From Takashimella koratensis (Eukaryota > Basidiomycota > Tremellomycetes > Trichosporonales > Tetragoniomycetaceae), in the NCBI GenBank assembly GCA_003116875.1, contig BCKT01000002.1, forward strand, positions 868,001-932,000: a DNA stretch of 64,000 nucleotides. The letters run 5' to 3'. Positions 46,024-58,333 of the stretch are shown here, in pieces. The stretch's first letter is position 1, and each line of letters opens with the position of its first letter. The notes beneath the pieces are model-generated. The model was not told the origin of the DNA and ran no database searches. It saw only the letters and a program-made list of their open reading frames with translations. The position numbers and the translations under genes were made by a program.

Positions 46024-46864
46024 GTAAAAAATGTAGGCAAGGGCAAGGGTGTCCGGATCGGTATGTGGGGACGGATGGTTGGGTGCGCAGGTACGAAATA
46101 GGCTTGAGGTGATGAGTTGAACAGTGGGCGCGAACAGTGGGCGCTCAGCGAGGAAAGTGGGAAGTGAACTCGGTAAGAGTCAAGTCAGAAGATAACCATC
46201 GATGAAGAGGGAGAGAAGGAGAGGGAGCGAGATTATGCAATGGTCGAAGAGGTGTTTTGTAGGCTAGGAAGAAGTAGAGTGGGGGAATGAACATAAATTC
46301 AATAATGGTCAGTGGGAGAACACAATTTGGAAGTGAGATAAAAAGCCTACATCTTTGCAGCAAGACATCAGCTGCACGTCTTGGTGGATCTCAAGTTGAC
46401 TGGCAGTCGCGTCCTCGGGTCTTACCTCGAGCGAACAGAGAGGGTTCGGCTAAGGTCTGTATATTCGTTGATTTGGGATCGACTTGAAGATGCGTTTCAA
46501 CACCATGTCAATCCAAGACTGAACCGAACCTGATCGACGATAAAAGAGACCGATGCTTGCTCTAACTCTCTGAGACCAGCTAAAACACCCCTGATTTACC
46601 CAAAAATCCAGCGACCTCTAACACTCTAGGTCCGAAGGGCGCCGTCAGAGGAAGACAAAAGCATCAGGTTTAGAAAGGGCTAAGACAAGCTTAGTAGCCA
46701 GATGCAATGGATGTGCATGAACCGCTTTGCGATTGTGAGCGTCGTCACTTGATCCTACTTCTCCCCCACGCGCTTCCAATCCATTCTGGCTCAACGTCCA
46801 GCACTTCTCTTTCTCCTCCCGTCTCCCGTCACTTTACACCCACTCTCACTCTCAAATTTACTCG
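46024..46864. other. Region between the unrecognised coiled-coil gene and ERV41
   Basis: No gene is supportable in these 841 bp. Both neighbours run leftward, so the stretch holds the promoter and leader of the coiled-coil gene and the 3' UTR of ERV41. Confidence 0.4.
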
Positions 46865-49128
46865 TCACCGCCCCTTCCAATCCCCATTAAGGTCTCCTGA
46901 CCCACTCCGGGCAGACAACCAGCTGCCCGCCCTCTCTAGCGCCCCGCGCCCAGGCGAAGGGGTCCCGAAGATCCCGCCCCCGCCCGAGTCGCGAGAAGGC
47001 GCAGATAGGCTCGAAGGGATGATCTCGGGCTCATTGCGAGAGGCTTTGGTGACTTCGCGATGGGCTCGGTTGAGCACGCGAAGTCCGAACCCGGCGACGG
47101 TCCAAACTCCGCCTAGAGAAGAGAGAGATGTCAGAAAAAGGGCTGGGTGAATCGAGGGCAGTGAATGAAGGAGAACAGAAAGGGGAGGGAAAGAGAAGAA
47201 GTGATAGGAGAGAAGCAAGCAGGTCTGAGATGTTGAGCAACAACTTACCGACAACACCAGCGAGCCGGATGAGAAAATGATACAGCGAAGTCGTCCGTTC
47301 TCGGATAACAACTTGCATCGGCTCAAGGTCAAATTTGAAGAAAATTCCGGGAACACCTTCGCCGTGCTGGAACGATCGGGAATAGTCGGTGACGGCGTAC
47401 TATAGATTGGTAAGGTTAATCGAGGGCTCTCTGAGTTGGAACATAGTGATCTTTGTGGATATGGGAGAGGCTTGGGGGGGCTTACTTGGGAAGTCACGAG
47501 GTAACGACGGCTGGCATCGACGTAGGTCGTTGGGATGATACGGAGGAAGTATTGGAAGATTGTGAATGCTGAGGAAGCAAGGAAGGTGAAAGTGAGCCAG
47601 GTTTAAGTATTTGAATGACTTTGATGGTCGAGGGCAGGTTCGCTCCCGAGGAAGGAGGTGGAAGAAGGTGGACCTGGACTCACGCTGGTTGGTGAGCTCG
47701 TAGCTCATGTCGAGGGGTTGGGAGATGGCGGGGAAGAAAGGGCCGAAAGAGAATTCGTGGATGACGTGGGTGAGGTTCATGACTAGATCGAAAAGGTCAG
47801 CTCGACTTCACCCCTCCTCCTCGCTTTTCACTCTCCACCTCGACCCGGCTCTACTCGGCTCGACTCAATCTCCCCGGCCCGCGCCGCCATGACCACCTCA
47901 CTCACGTTCATGATCCGTATGTTCAAAACTCATATACCCATGACCCAAAGTCGTGATATGCAGATTCGCAGTAACCTTCTTAACCTCGACACTTCCATAA
48001 ATTCGACACGCCGGTCCATCGGGTACTTTATTCTGCGTCGCTCGGTAGGCAGCCTGCATCTGACGGTGGTGAACTTCATGTTTCTTGTTTTCGCCCGTGG
48101 TGAAGATTTTACGGATGCCGGAGAGCGCGCGGCGTTGGTTGGGTGTTCGACGACGAGAGGAGGAGATCATCTCGGATGCGGAGACGCCTGAAGTTGGAGG
48201 AGGGTTGGTTTTCATCGATCGAGCTTTGCCAAGTTCGAACGTTGTCTAGTGAGAGTTAGCATTAGGTTTCAGGGGGGAAGGAGGGATTTGGAAGATGAAA
48301 ATATGATGAGAATAGAGGTGAGAGATGGACTGAAGGGATGCAGGGAGGAAGGGAGGGAGGGAGGGAGGGAGGTAGGGAGGGAGGGAGGGAGGGAAAACGT
48401 CGATACCCACGCCGTCTTTGGCAAAGTCATCGCTGAGGTGTAGACGGTCCCCTACCGCATCTCGCAAATCGATTGTCAAGTCTGTAAAGAGTCTCGTCAG
48501 CTTTCCAAATTCCGTGCAAGCTGTGTTCCTCTGGTTTCGAGTAGATTCAGCCCACTCACAATGACACGGCATAGCCACTGTCAAGTCTACATTAAGCTGG
48601 ATATCCTTCTCCAGCCCGTGGTCGACCTGGAAAGAATAGTCTGGTGCCCCATATAGATACTCGCCCAGGTCGTTCTGGGGTATGGGATTGTCGCGTAGCA
48701 GAGGGTAAGCGGTGGGTGTTAGCAAAGACTTCGAGGAGAGTCTAGTTACAGCCAGCGCAGGCGGGTTGCGATGTATCAAAAGAGGAAACTCACAAGGACA
48801 AGGAGGAAGATGATGAACCCGACGACGGCAGTAAGGATCCCGCCTCTCCGTGATCGCACGGTATATGTTGCTTGAACCTGTGGTCGTCACAGAGTGAAAA
48901 AGGAGAGAATCAACGACGAGAAGGAGTTTTAGTCAGCACAGTACAGTCCAAGTGGAAGACGAGAAGGGAGAAGCGAGGATATAAGAAAGATCAAGGTCCA
49001 CTGCGCACTTTTGGGAACGCGTCAAACGCTTTGATCGGGGCAATCTTATCCAGCTCTTCGAGTAACGACAACCCTTCTCCATGCGGCGATGGCTGGTGAG
49101 CCTGGTGGTCGAGGTGAGGCTCGTACAT
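46865..49128 (-). CDS. ERV41: ER-Golgi cargo receptor ERV41 (ERGIC2 family)
   Basis: The ATG at 49128 starts MYEPHLDHQAHQPSPHGEG, a short cytosolic N-terminus, then LLEELDKIAPIKAFDAFPKV and VQATYTVRSRRGGILTAVVG before the first membrane helix (FIIFLLVL). The lumenal domain follows (NDLGEYLYGAPDYSFQVD, LTVAMPCHY, ARSMKTN, ACRIYGSVEVKKVTANLHI, NLTHVIHEFSFGPFFP). The second membrane helix lies in FLIRLAGVVGGVWTVAGFG. This is the Erv41/Erv46 (COPII_coated_ERV) arrangement; the partner Erv46 is not in the window. The complex retrieves ER residents lacking KDEL/HDEL. The last exon adds a Ser/Gly/Pro-rich cytosolic tail. One intron contains a (GGGA)n repeat that is (TCCC)n in sense. Confidence 0.88.
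48349..48394 (-). repeat. (GGGA)n microsatellite in an ERV41 intron
   Basis: About ten GGGA units with one imperfection lie in the intron after the DDFAKDG exon. On the sense strand the repeat is a long pyrimidine tract. Confidence 0.85.
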
Positions 49129-49365
49129 CGGCGCTGGACAGATGAGGTATAGGTAGAGTACAAAGGTGTGAGATGTATAAAGACAGAAACAGAACCAGGT
49201 GGGTGAGTATGGAAATGGAAATGCACAGGGAGGGCACAACGTGTCAATGAAAGGAAAGGGACGGAGGGGAGTACAAAAAGGGACGGAGGGAGGATGTTTC
49301 GCAAAAAAACAACTATGTACGAAGGAGACGCTGAGAGAGTCCGAGAAAAGGTCACCAGCAATAAA

Positions 49366-51595
49366 CTAGTAGCTCAACGTCTCGACGAGCTTGTCGAATA
49401 CGCGGATGGCGTCGGGCTGGTAGAACTTTTCGTACGCCAGGGGGACGGGTGTACTGCGAGCGAAACAGGAGAAACAAATCATCAGCGACTGCTTTTTCCG
49501 CCTTCATCGGATCCCTTTAGTCGCGAATTTGTGGCAAGGCCATACTCACTCCCAACCGCTTACAAGCCCAATCGGAGCTTCAAGCTGATCAAAAGCTCTC
49601 CTCGCTACCTCTCCAGCCAGATTATTCCCTACACTCCCACTCTTCCCGGCCTCGTGAACAATCACTAGCCTTCCCGTCGTTCGCACGTGTCGTGCGATCT
49701 CAGCTACAGGGAGCGGGTTGATCGAGCGCAGGTCGATGAGTTGGATACTAGGGCTTGGATTGGGAGGGGCAAGCTTGGGCGGAAGGAAACGGACGAGAGA
49801 GGGCGGTGGGTTCTGGAGGAGCTCGATTGCGCGAACTGAGACGTCGTCAGTGGGGAAGAAGAGGACGACGGGAGGGTAAAAGGAAAACACGAGATATCGA
49901 GAGAGAGAGCAAGGCAACTTACGGCTTGTGTACAGGGGCGTTCCGTAAGATACTACAGTCAGATCAGTACCCTGTCGTATCACCTCGGGCTGAGATATGG
50001 AGATTGTGTAGTCGTCAATCGGGACCTCCTCAACCGCCGCTCGATACCTGAGATGTATTGTCAATGACACAATCAGCTTGATTGCGACCCTCACTTACAA
50101 GATCTTGGGCTCAAACACGATCGTTGGGCTTGGATCACGGATAGCAGATAGAAGCATTCCCTTTGCCTGTATCGGTGAACGCGGGATGACAACTTTGAGC
50201 CCTGCGGCGCCGAGGAAGTAACCCTGAAATTGTGCTCTCGATCAGCTAGTGCTCATTACTCACAATCTCGAGCCAGCGAAGGTGATAGCCTAGGATTTAC
50301 CTCGGGGCTCTGGGAATGGTAAAGTCCACCATGGCCGACACTCATCACGGGCGCACGGACGGTCAATGACCCGCCATTAAGAGGGTACGCTCCTCCGCTC
50401 GCATAGTGCTGCTTCGCCGCCTCGTTGACGAGCTAGTAGCGTAAGTAGGGCAATATCGAGAAAGATAAGTAGAAGCCCAGGAGTATGCAGCCTTTCCTAA
50501 CTTTGACTGACCTGATCAAAAGCCGGGAAAATCTATATCTCATGTGTCAGTCAAGTGTACCCTCATTGACGGAGCTCACACGGTCCACTCACGTAGTCCC
50601 CAAACTGGATCTCTGCAATCGCGGAAGCTCCTACACTCGCTAGTCCGATTGAGAAACCGACGATACCCTGTTCTGTGAGCGGGGTGTTGAATACGCGTTT
50701 CCGTCCTGCCATTGTTGTTATTACAGAGCCGGGGGTATATTGAGGTTGAGAGTGAACACGTGAGGGTGAGGAGGTGCTTACCAAACTCGTCAGAGAGGCC
50801 CATGGTGCAGCGGCTACCATAGGATAAAGATTTGCACCGTTAGCAAGCTACATCCACGCTTCAAGGACCAAAGCCACAATGACGGCAGTACACCAGCTAC
50901 AACGAGAAACTGAGGTACCCACAAGACCCCACCAAAGGCGACATCCTCTCCAAGCACCACAGCTCGAGGATTAGTGCTGAGCGCCGTTCTGCCGGATATC
51001 AGCTATGGCCCGCTTTGGGTTAATCATAGGTCGAAATATGCTTGTTTGCACAGCTGTGACATACCCAAGCGCGTCACGGATCGCCTGGTACAGATTCATC
51101 CGTCTCGTTTGACGTCCTTTCCCCATGGGCCCTCGCAGTCCATGGCCGTCGGTGAATACGATATCTGGGCTGGCAAGTGCCTGAGATCCCATCGGTCTAT
51201 CAGCTCAAGCATTTCAACCACCACGCGACTAGCATTTTCGTCCAATATCTCAAAAGCAGACCCCAACCCACCTCCTCTCTGGTCTTTAGCAAGAGCGGGC
51301 TGTTCCCCAAGGACGGCTCGTCCTCGCTCCCCCTCGTTTCGACCGGCGGCGTTGGTGCGCTCCGGGCAGGAGGCGGAGGAGTAGGCTTCGGTCTGCTATC
51401 GTCGGGCTCATCGAGGGACGTGAAGTGCGTGCTGGACGACGTGCGACTGCTACCTCCACCTCGATGACTGGCGGTATTGCCGCTAACACAAGCGCTGACG
51501 CACGGGCCCGCCCGACGGCTCGGCAAGTGGGAAGGTCCGGAAAAGCGGGTGTGCGAGAGGTGCCTTATTGAGCAGAACAGAGATGGACGCAGCAT
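49366..51595 (-). CDS. 2-oxoisovalerate dehydrogenase E1 beta subunit (branched-chain ketoacid dehydrogenase), mitochondrial
   Basis: Exon 1 starts [18 protein letters not shown], a mitochondrial presequence, followed by a disordered Ser/Pro linker. The next exon joins in phase 0 after KTREE and reads [17 protein letters not shown], then [14 protein letters not shown]. After that come [84 protein letters not shown] and [19 protein letters not shown], and the end [16 protein letters not shown], stop at 49368-49366. These are the E1-beta (transketolase-like) marks, and FEPKILYRAA with YHSQSPE points to the branched-chain rather than the pyruvate enzyme. It decarboxylates Leu/Ile/Val ketoacids with E1-alpha and thiamine diphosphate. 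Divergent from the PKA gene. Confidence 0.92.
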
Positions 51596-52931
51596 GGTTC
51601 CGAGGAGGGAAGGAGGAAGGGAGTGAGGGGTAGATGATAGCGGCGTCGAGGATGAATGTGGAATGTGTAGTGAGTGAACTGATTGCATTGATATTTTGTC
51701 CCCACAGTGAGACGGATAGACGGATCAGCCGATCAACCATTGCAGATTGAGTATTAACCGAAGCCGGCTACAAGGGACGCAGCCAGCCGAAAAGGGGGTA
51801 CACTGCGCATAGCAAAGATGCCAGAAGGTGGAGCCAAAGTATCCCGAATGTCCCTCGAGTCTATGTATGGTGAAAGAAAGCGGATGCCATCTGTTTATTC
51901 GTCTTGAATGTCACGCACGAGATTATACTAGGATTCGCTCGATCGTGACACGAACTGGTACGACAGTTGTCGAGTGTATACTCTAGTGGCGTGGAATGGA
52001 TGGAGGGTGGCACCATCGTCTTTCCCACTTCCGGCCAGTGTCGCCCTTTGATAGGCGTGCGATATGAGGTTAACAGGACTAATCCCTGCCTCTTTCGGCA
52101 ATTGGCTCTTTAACCTTTGGGTAGAGTTTGTATTGCATTTGCCTTATGCCTTATGCTTTGGTCAACCTCACCGTCTTTAGCTGTCAAATCCCAAATGTCT
52201 CCGATCGCCCATGGCCTCTGGCCTGCCTGCCTCTGATCTCGCGCCCTGTTGCTCTCTTGCCCCCCGCCCCTTGCCTCCCTCGGATCCCCTGCCCCCTGCC
52301 CGCTGCCCTGTTCGTCAGCCAACCAGCAGCCAGCTGCCAGCATCCCCCAGTCCACGCTTAGAGCCCGACTAGACCGTCACCACTGACACTCACCACCAGC
52401 ATCATCGCCAACTGCATCCGAATCCAGCACCACTCTCCACCCTCTCCTTCTCCCTCTCCACACCACCAACACCACCATCACCACTCTCACCCCCATCTCC
52501 ACTCTCCGTCCCTCGTCCATCCCATCCCCTCCCCACCTCTGCATCCGCGCTCACCACCTCTATCCTCGCTGAGCGCGCTTCACACATCCGCTCTGCTTCT
52601 CTCTCCACCCGTATACCAAAGGATACTCGGCCCGCCGCATCTCGCCCGCTCTGCCCTGCCTCGCCCCGAGCCAACCTTGTCATTGGCTTGGACCTACGTC
52701 TGGTCTAGGGACGACCACCTATAGCTCAATTCCCCCTTTGCTTACCTTTGACCGCCCTCGTCATCCTATCGCCTTGGTCGTGGCTCATCGCACGCTCTCT
52801 CGCTCTCCTTTCTCCTCCCGCGCCTATCCCTTGTGTATTCCCGCCCACCCCTGGCCTGCCCTTACCCACCACCGACCTACCACAATTCATCGAGTCTAAA
52901 AGGACAGCCCACCAGCTACCCCCCACCCATC
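51596..52931. other. Divergent promoter region of BCKDH E1-beta and PKA
   Basis: No supportable gene lies in these 1336 bp. The right half (about 52180-52900) is strongly C/T-rich on the + strand, probably a long leader of the kinase gene. Confidence 0.45.
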
Positions 52932-55365
52932 ATGTTCTCCAAAGTATCAGACAAGTTTCATCATCGCAAGACGCCGTCGTCACCTAGCAAGCCCACTGCG
53001 ATCTCGGCTCCCATCATGAATTACCAGAACGCGAGCCCCGCTGGTCCTCAGGCTGGGTACGCGACTGGGGGCACCATGCCACAGCAGCCGATGCCGCAGC
53101 AGCAGCAGCCAATGCACACACCGATGGAGGGCGTCGAAGGGTGAGTTGCGATCCACTCCATCCCATCCTATCCTTTCTTGCCTCTTGCGTTGGTCCCCAT
53201 CCTATCCCATCACATCACGTACCATTCATCACCCATCACCCATCTCTGCCTTCTTCACCCATCCAGTCTCTTCACTCCTCCCCCTCTCCCCTCCCTCCTC
53301 CCTTCCCTCCCGGCTGTTGTTGTCGTTATCGTTCGGATCTGAGTGTCCATGCTTCACCCTTCCGTGTGCGCGATATGATCTCCAGGCAATACTACCACGC
53401 CTCTTCCCACAATCCCAACCCCTTGTCCAATTCGCAGTCGTCCACTGCCGGTGGTTCGTCTGCGTCTTCCTCTCTCTCGGCCGTCCCACCGCAAGACCGT
53501 TCCCTCTCCTCTGCCCTGGGTGTCCATGGACAGCAGCCACAGCACATCCTCCATCAGGGTTACCCGCAGACAGACGCGTATCTCAACTATGGTTCTGACG
53601 GAAAAATGAGTGTCGACATGGGCGATCTTAGCTTGCAGCAGCAAAACATGGGCGGCGTGGAGGAGGACCGCATGCGGGAGAAGGCCAGGGAAGCGCAAGA
53701 GCAGGTGAGTTGTGTTTGCTTCGATGCTTCCACGGAAGGGAATGTTTTGCTCTTCCTGGCGGTTGAAACAAAGGAGGAAAGGCTTAACGAACATTGGGCT
53801 AACTTGAACCCTCAGGCGGCGCAAGCACAGGCGGCTCTCCACCACGCGACTCAACAAGCCCGCGTCGCAGCTATCAACGCCGCTGCAACTCAAGCGGCGC
53901 TCGACACGGTTTCCTCAACGGGAACCAAGTCGGTCACCCCTGTCCCCGGCTCCCAAGGTGGTCAGCCATTGCGCAAGACTGCTGGCCGATATGCCTTTGC
54001 CGATTTCCAGATTGAGAGAACGTACGTGGTGACGTCCTATACGAGTCTGGGCTCTGACGGTGAAGCTGACGCGTCTTCCCTTTTTCTACCTTTGCCAGCC
54101 TCGGTACCGGATCTTTCGGTCGTGTTCACCTCGTTCGATCCAAGCACAATGCTCGTTTCTACGCGATCAAAGTCCTTAACAAAGAAAAAGTCATTAAAAT
54201 GAAACAAGTAGAACACACCAACTCGGAGCGAGAGATGCTCGTTCGTGTTCGGCACCCGTTCCTCGTCAACTTGTGGGGGACGTTCCAGGATGTCAGTAAC
54301 CTGTACATGGTCATGGACTTTGTCGCGGGTGGTGAGCTGTTCAGTCTGCTCCGTAAGAGCCAGGTGAGTGAAGCTTGTTTTGGATTTTTTTGCGGTCGGT
54401 AGAATAAAATGGGATATGCACTGAAACACCACTCTCTAGCGATTCCCCAACTCGGTCGCTAAATTCTACGCTGCCGAGGTCGCACTCGCGCTCGACTACC
54501 TCCACTCGCTCGACATCATCTACCGGGATCTCAAGCCAGAGAACCTCTTGCTCGGCGCCGACGGTCACGTCAAAGTCACCGACTTTGGTTTCGCCAAGCT
54601 CGTCCCGGACATTACCTGGACGCTGTGTGGCACGCCCGACTATCGTGAGTTGTTGGGGCTCAGATTGGGAGTGTTTCGCGTGCTTGAGCAAGTGTTGACA
54701 CCACGCTTAGTCGCACCGGAAGTCGTGCAGTCAAAAGGTTATAACAAGAGTGTAGACTGGTATGCGCTTGGCGTATTGATTTTCGAAATGCTCGTAAGTT
54801 GGTAGTGACTTTGTCGCGTACGCAGCCTGAAGTAAGCTCACACGCGTCCAGGCTGGCTATCCGCCTTTCTTTACCGAGGACGGTAACCCGATGAAGCTGT
54901 ATGAAAAGGTACGTTTGGGCTGGAGTCACTGAACGGGCATTTATGCAGTCCTAACCCGTCGTCCAGATCATTGCGGGCAAAGTGCGCTACCCGACCTATT
55001 TTGACGCCCTGGCCAAAGAGCTCCTCAAGAATCTCTTGGTTGGTGACTTGACCAAACGTTACGGAAACTTGCGCGCCGGATCCGCCGATATCTTTGCCCA
55101 TGGGTGGTTTGCAGAAGTCGATTGGGATAAGCTGTACCGACGAGAGATCCCGGCGCCGTATGTCCCAAAGATTGAGGGTGAAGGTGATGCGAGCCAGTAA
55201 GTGTGAACGAGATTTGGATCTCTTTAGACGTAAGTGAGTGTGAGGCTGACCGAGATTTTCTCTCTTTAATTCCAATTCAGATTCGACCGGTACCAGGAGG
55301 CGGATCTTAGTCAATACGGCAAGACGGGAACGAGCCCTTACGACCACTTGTTCACCGAGTTCTAA
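52932..55365 (+). CDS. cAMP-dependent protein kinase catalytic subunit (PKA)
   Basis: About nine exons give about 550 residues from [20 protein letters not shown]. The first 240 residues are a Gln/Ser/Ala-rich disordered extension. The AGC kinase domain then follows: GTGSFGRV (glycine loop), [12 protein letters not shown] (ATP Lys), [13 protein letters not shown] (catalytic loop), KVTDFGFAK, and the activation loop [16 protein letters not shown] with its PDK1-site Thr. The end is [10 protein letters not shown], the AGC hydrophobic motif (FxxF). Family-specific features, including [21 protein letters not shown], mark it as PKA rather than PKB or PKC. The kinase acts in cAMP signalling (nutrient response, morphogenesis); the regulatory subunit is not in the window. 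Stop at 55363-55365. Confidence 0.95.
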
Positions 55366-55957
55366 GCGTGTCGTGAGATGCTACTGTCAGAGCGGGTGCT
55401 GGTGCTATCGACCGCTACGAGGTGCTCGGTGATAATGGTGATTGGTGGGAGAAAAGGAGGGTGTAGGCGCTGTCGTCGTCGTGCGTGTTGCAGCTATGTC
55501 TCGCGTTCAATTTTACTCTACCTTGACCCAAATAACCCTAGCCCCGTAACCTTTTTCACCAGTAACCCTTGACCCCTCTTCACCTCCTCAATCCCTCCCT
55601 CTGGTCTTCACTTTGCGGCTCTCGATTTACCACCTGGTTAACCGCGCTTCCCTCCGCCCCCCTCCGACCCCTCCGACCCCTCCGGTCCACTCTCCCCGCC
55701 TTCTTCTTGATTCTGTAGCTTCACATATACATGCAACGCGGATGGAAATGGACAAAGTTGAGTTGTCTCCGCGTGCGTGCAGAGGGAGGGAGGGAGCAGT
55801 TGGAAAAGTTCAATGTGATGTAATGTTTTTGAGAAGTCTTGGTTGACCGATGACGTTGAGAAGGCCGTAGACCAATAATTTCGCGATTTGTCTACACAAT
55901 TCGCGATTCACCTTTTATGTCAACTAGACAACCTTTGTCAAATCGTCTTCAGTTGTC
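55366..55957. other. Intergenic region between PKA and SLX1
   Basis: I see no coding sequence in these 592 bp. They must include the PKA 3' UTR and SLX1 promoter. A short CCGACCCCT repeat lies near 55660-55685. Confidence 0.4.
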
Positions 55958-58078
55958 ATGTTCAACGACAAAGACCCAATCCCTACTCCTACTCTAACTC
56001 CTACCCCATCCAAATCCCGCTCCACCCTCTTAAGCGGCACCCACACCATCCCTGCTTTCTACGCATGTTACCTCCTCCGATCTCAGGCGACGCGCGGGTC
56101 GAATCGGACATATGTAGGCTCAACACCTAATCCACCAAGGAGGATACGACAACATAATGGGGAATTGAAACAAGGGGCTTGGAGGACGTCGAGGTATAGA
56201 CCTTGGGTGAGTGAAACCGACCGAACGTGGGCGATACGATAGGCGCGATAGAGTCCGCGTGGAGGTAGTGCCAAGTCGCAGGTAGTGATGATGAAGCAGG
56301 GAAAGGACAATGCTGATTTGATAAATCTTGACAGGAGATGCAGATGATCGTGTACGGGTAAGGCTGATTGAAGGTCCTTGGTCTTTTCAAAGAGTCTTCA
56401 ACTAACATCTCTGCCTCCTCTACACTCGCAGATTCCCAAGCAAGCTCACCGCTCTTCAAGTAAGTTAACCCGTCCGGACTATTCAACTTCCCCTACCTCT
56501 CGCTCCCTCTCGCTGACTGAAACCCTTGCCTCCTCGCTTTCCCCTCGCTTCGCTCGGGTCAGTTCGAATGGGCATGGCAGAAACCTGAACTCTCGAGACA
56601 TTTACGTGCGCGGAACGAGGACGATGAAGACCTTGGTCCCTGGTTCAAGAAGGATACGAAGCGGAATTGGATGGAGACCAAAGTGATGTGAGTCTGCCCG
56701 CTTTCAAAGCAGCTATATAGACCTTTCTTGATACTCCTCAACACTCGAGGGCGGAAGACAGTAAACTTGTGTCCAACGTTTGCTGACGGAAACTCGTCTT
56801 TAATTCCACCCTTCTTCCTCCTACCTTACCTGTTTTATGCGTGCTACATCCCATACACGGCGCTTGAGACAGGGTCGCACGCGCACTCCTTGCGGTACCG
56901 CCATTCGTACACCTCAACCTCGACGTACGCTGCTTCACCACCGCCGCGTATACCACGTACACCGCTGCTGTGGGTTGTTTCGACCTTGCGCCGTCCAAGC
57001 CCCGGGGCAAGAAAACTGGGACTGGGCGTGGCAAGTCGGAGTCGAATACCTCTATCACTCTCGTTTCGGCGTCGACGTCGGGCTCGGTGCCATCCTTGAC
57101 ACACATACCACCGGTACCTGATTCGACAGGACTCATTCTGGACTTAGGCGGGGTGGCAGGAACCACCGGGATGCGAGAACAGGGTACACCAGGGGTCACA
57201 GCGATAGATGGGCCAATTGACGTGGCTGATACCCAGTTCAGAACGGGCGAGAGGGTTTGGGGGAAATGGGTGGAGGTGAGGGATCGAGTAGAAGGTGGGG
57301 AGAGTGTGAGGTGTGGGTTGTGTATAGGGGTCGTGGATACCACAGTGAGTGATCGAGGTATGGTGGGTGAGTGGGTGGGTGGGTTCTGAAGAAGACAGAG
57401 TGAACCTGAATTGGAGAAGGTTGGCATCTTGGCTGATACTTAAAGGATCATACGGAATTCACCCTGTGTACCGCCGAAGACATGGACACCGTCTCGCCAT
57501 GTCTCAGCATCTGTCACATCCTCTGTCTAGGTCGATACTTTACCACTCACGGATCCAGCCCCGCCAACGATCGATTCGACTCCCTCCACTCTGGCCTAGA
57601 ACCGTCCACATCCACGTTAGTACCTCGACCACGAACAAGGGGAAAGCTACTCTTGCCCCACTCGGCACCGTGTCCGGGTTGTAAAAGGGAATTGAGGTGG
57701 AGTGAGGTCGCAAGAGCGGGTTATGCGAGAGTGGACGGGGAGGAGAGAGAGGAGAAAGAGAGGTTGAAGCAGGAACGAAGAGGAAGGGGCAAGGGAAAGG
57801 GGAAGGGGAGGAAGGAAGAGGAGAAGGAAGAGGAGAAGGAAGAGGAGAAGGAAGAGGAAGAAGATGAAGAAGAGGAAGGAGAAGAGGAAGAGGAGGAGGA
57901 GGAAGAAGAAGAAGAGGAAGAGGAAGAAGAGATGGAAGATACGGAAGAAGACGAAACGACAAACACGCAGAGTTCAAAGAAGTCAAAGACGAGACCGAGT
58001 AGAGCCCAGTCTAGCTCGTTGGAAGATATGGTTACTTCGTTACAGCTCACGTCGCCGACGAAGCGAGCTCGGCGATGA
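55958..58078 (+). CDS. SLX1: Structure-specific endonuclease subunit SLX1 (GIY-YIG)
   Basis: Exon 1 starts [16 protein letters not shown] and carries the GIY-YIG start [10 protein letters not shown]...[21 protein letters not shown] 23-nt exon (56335-56357) gives EMQMIVYGF, and the next ones [18 protein letters not shown]. The later exon with [10 protein letters not shown] and [14 protein letters not shown] fits the family's middle region. The zinc-finger part has CGLC, then [13 protein letters not shown] and [13 protein letters not shown], the PHD/RING-like finger typical of Slx1. Slx1 with Slx4 cuts branched DNA such as 5' flaps and Holliday junctions; Slx4 is not in the window. The C-terminal part has an exceptional Glu/Lys then poly-Glu/Asp tract (57820-57960). 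Stop at about 58076-58078. All joins I tested keep frame. Confidence 0.88.
57800..57960 (+). repeat. GA-rich repeat encoding a long acidic tract in SLX1
   Basis: GAGGAAGAG-type purine repeats encode EEEKEEEK units followed by some 17 consecutive Glu with Asp and Gly interruptions. The DNA is polypurine on the + strand over about 150 nt. Confidence 0.85.
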
Positions 58079-58333
58079 GGCGCTGAGGGAATGAGTCGGT
58101 GCGCTAGTGAAACACGGAGGCGGCCAAGCGACGGCTCAAGCCTCAAGTTCAGATTGCATACACAGTCGTATATGTCACAGCCCAAGGTTGGCTCATGACA
58201 TGATAGTTGAGATTGTTGTTGTACAAGCAAGTAGAATGAACGTTGTAGCAAATACAAATGTATACCGACACCATTACGCCAAATCAGCCCATGAGGCAAG
58301 ACCCTATCACCGCACCTCACCCCTCACCCGCGA

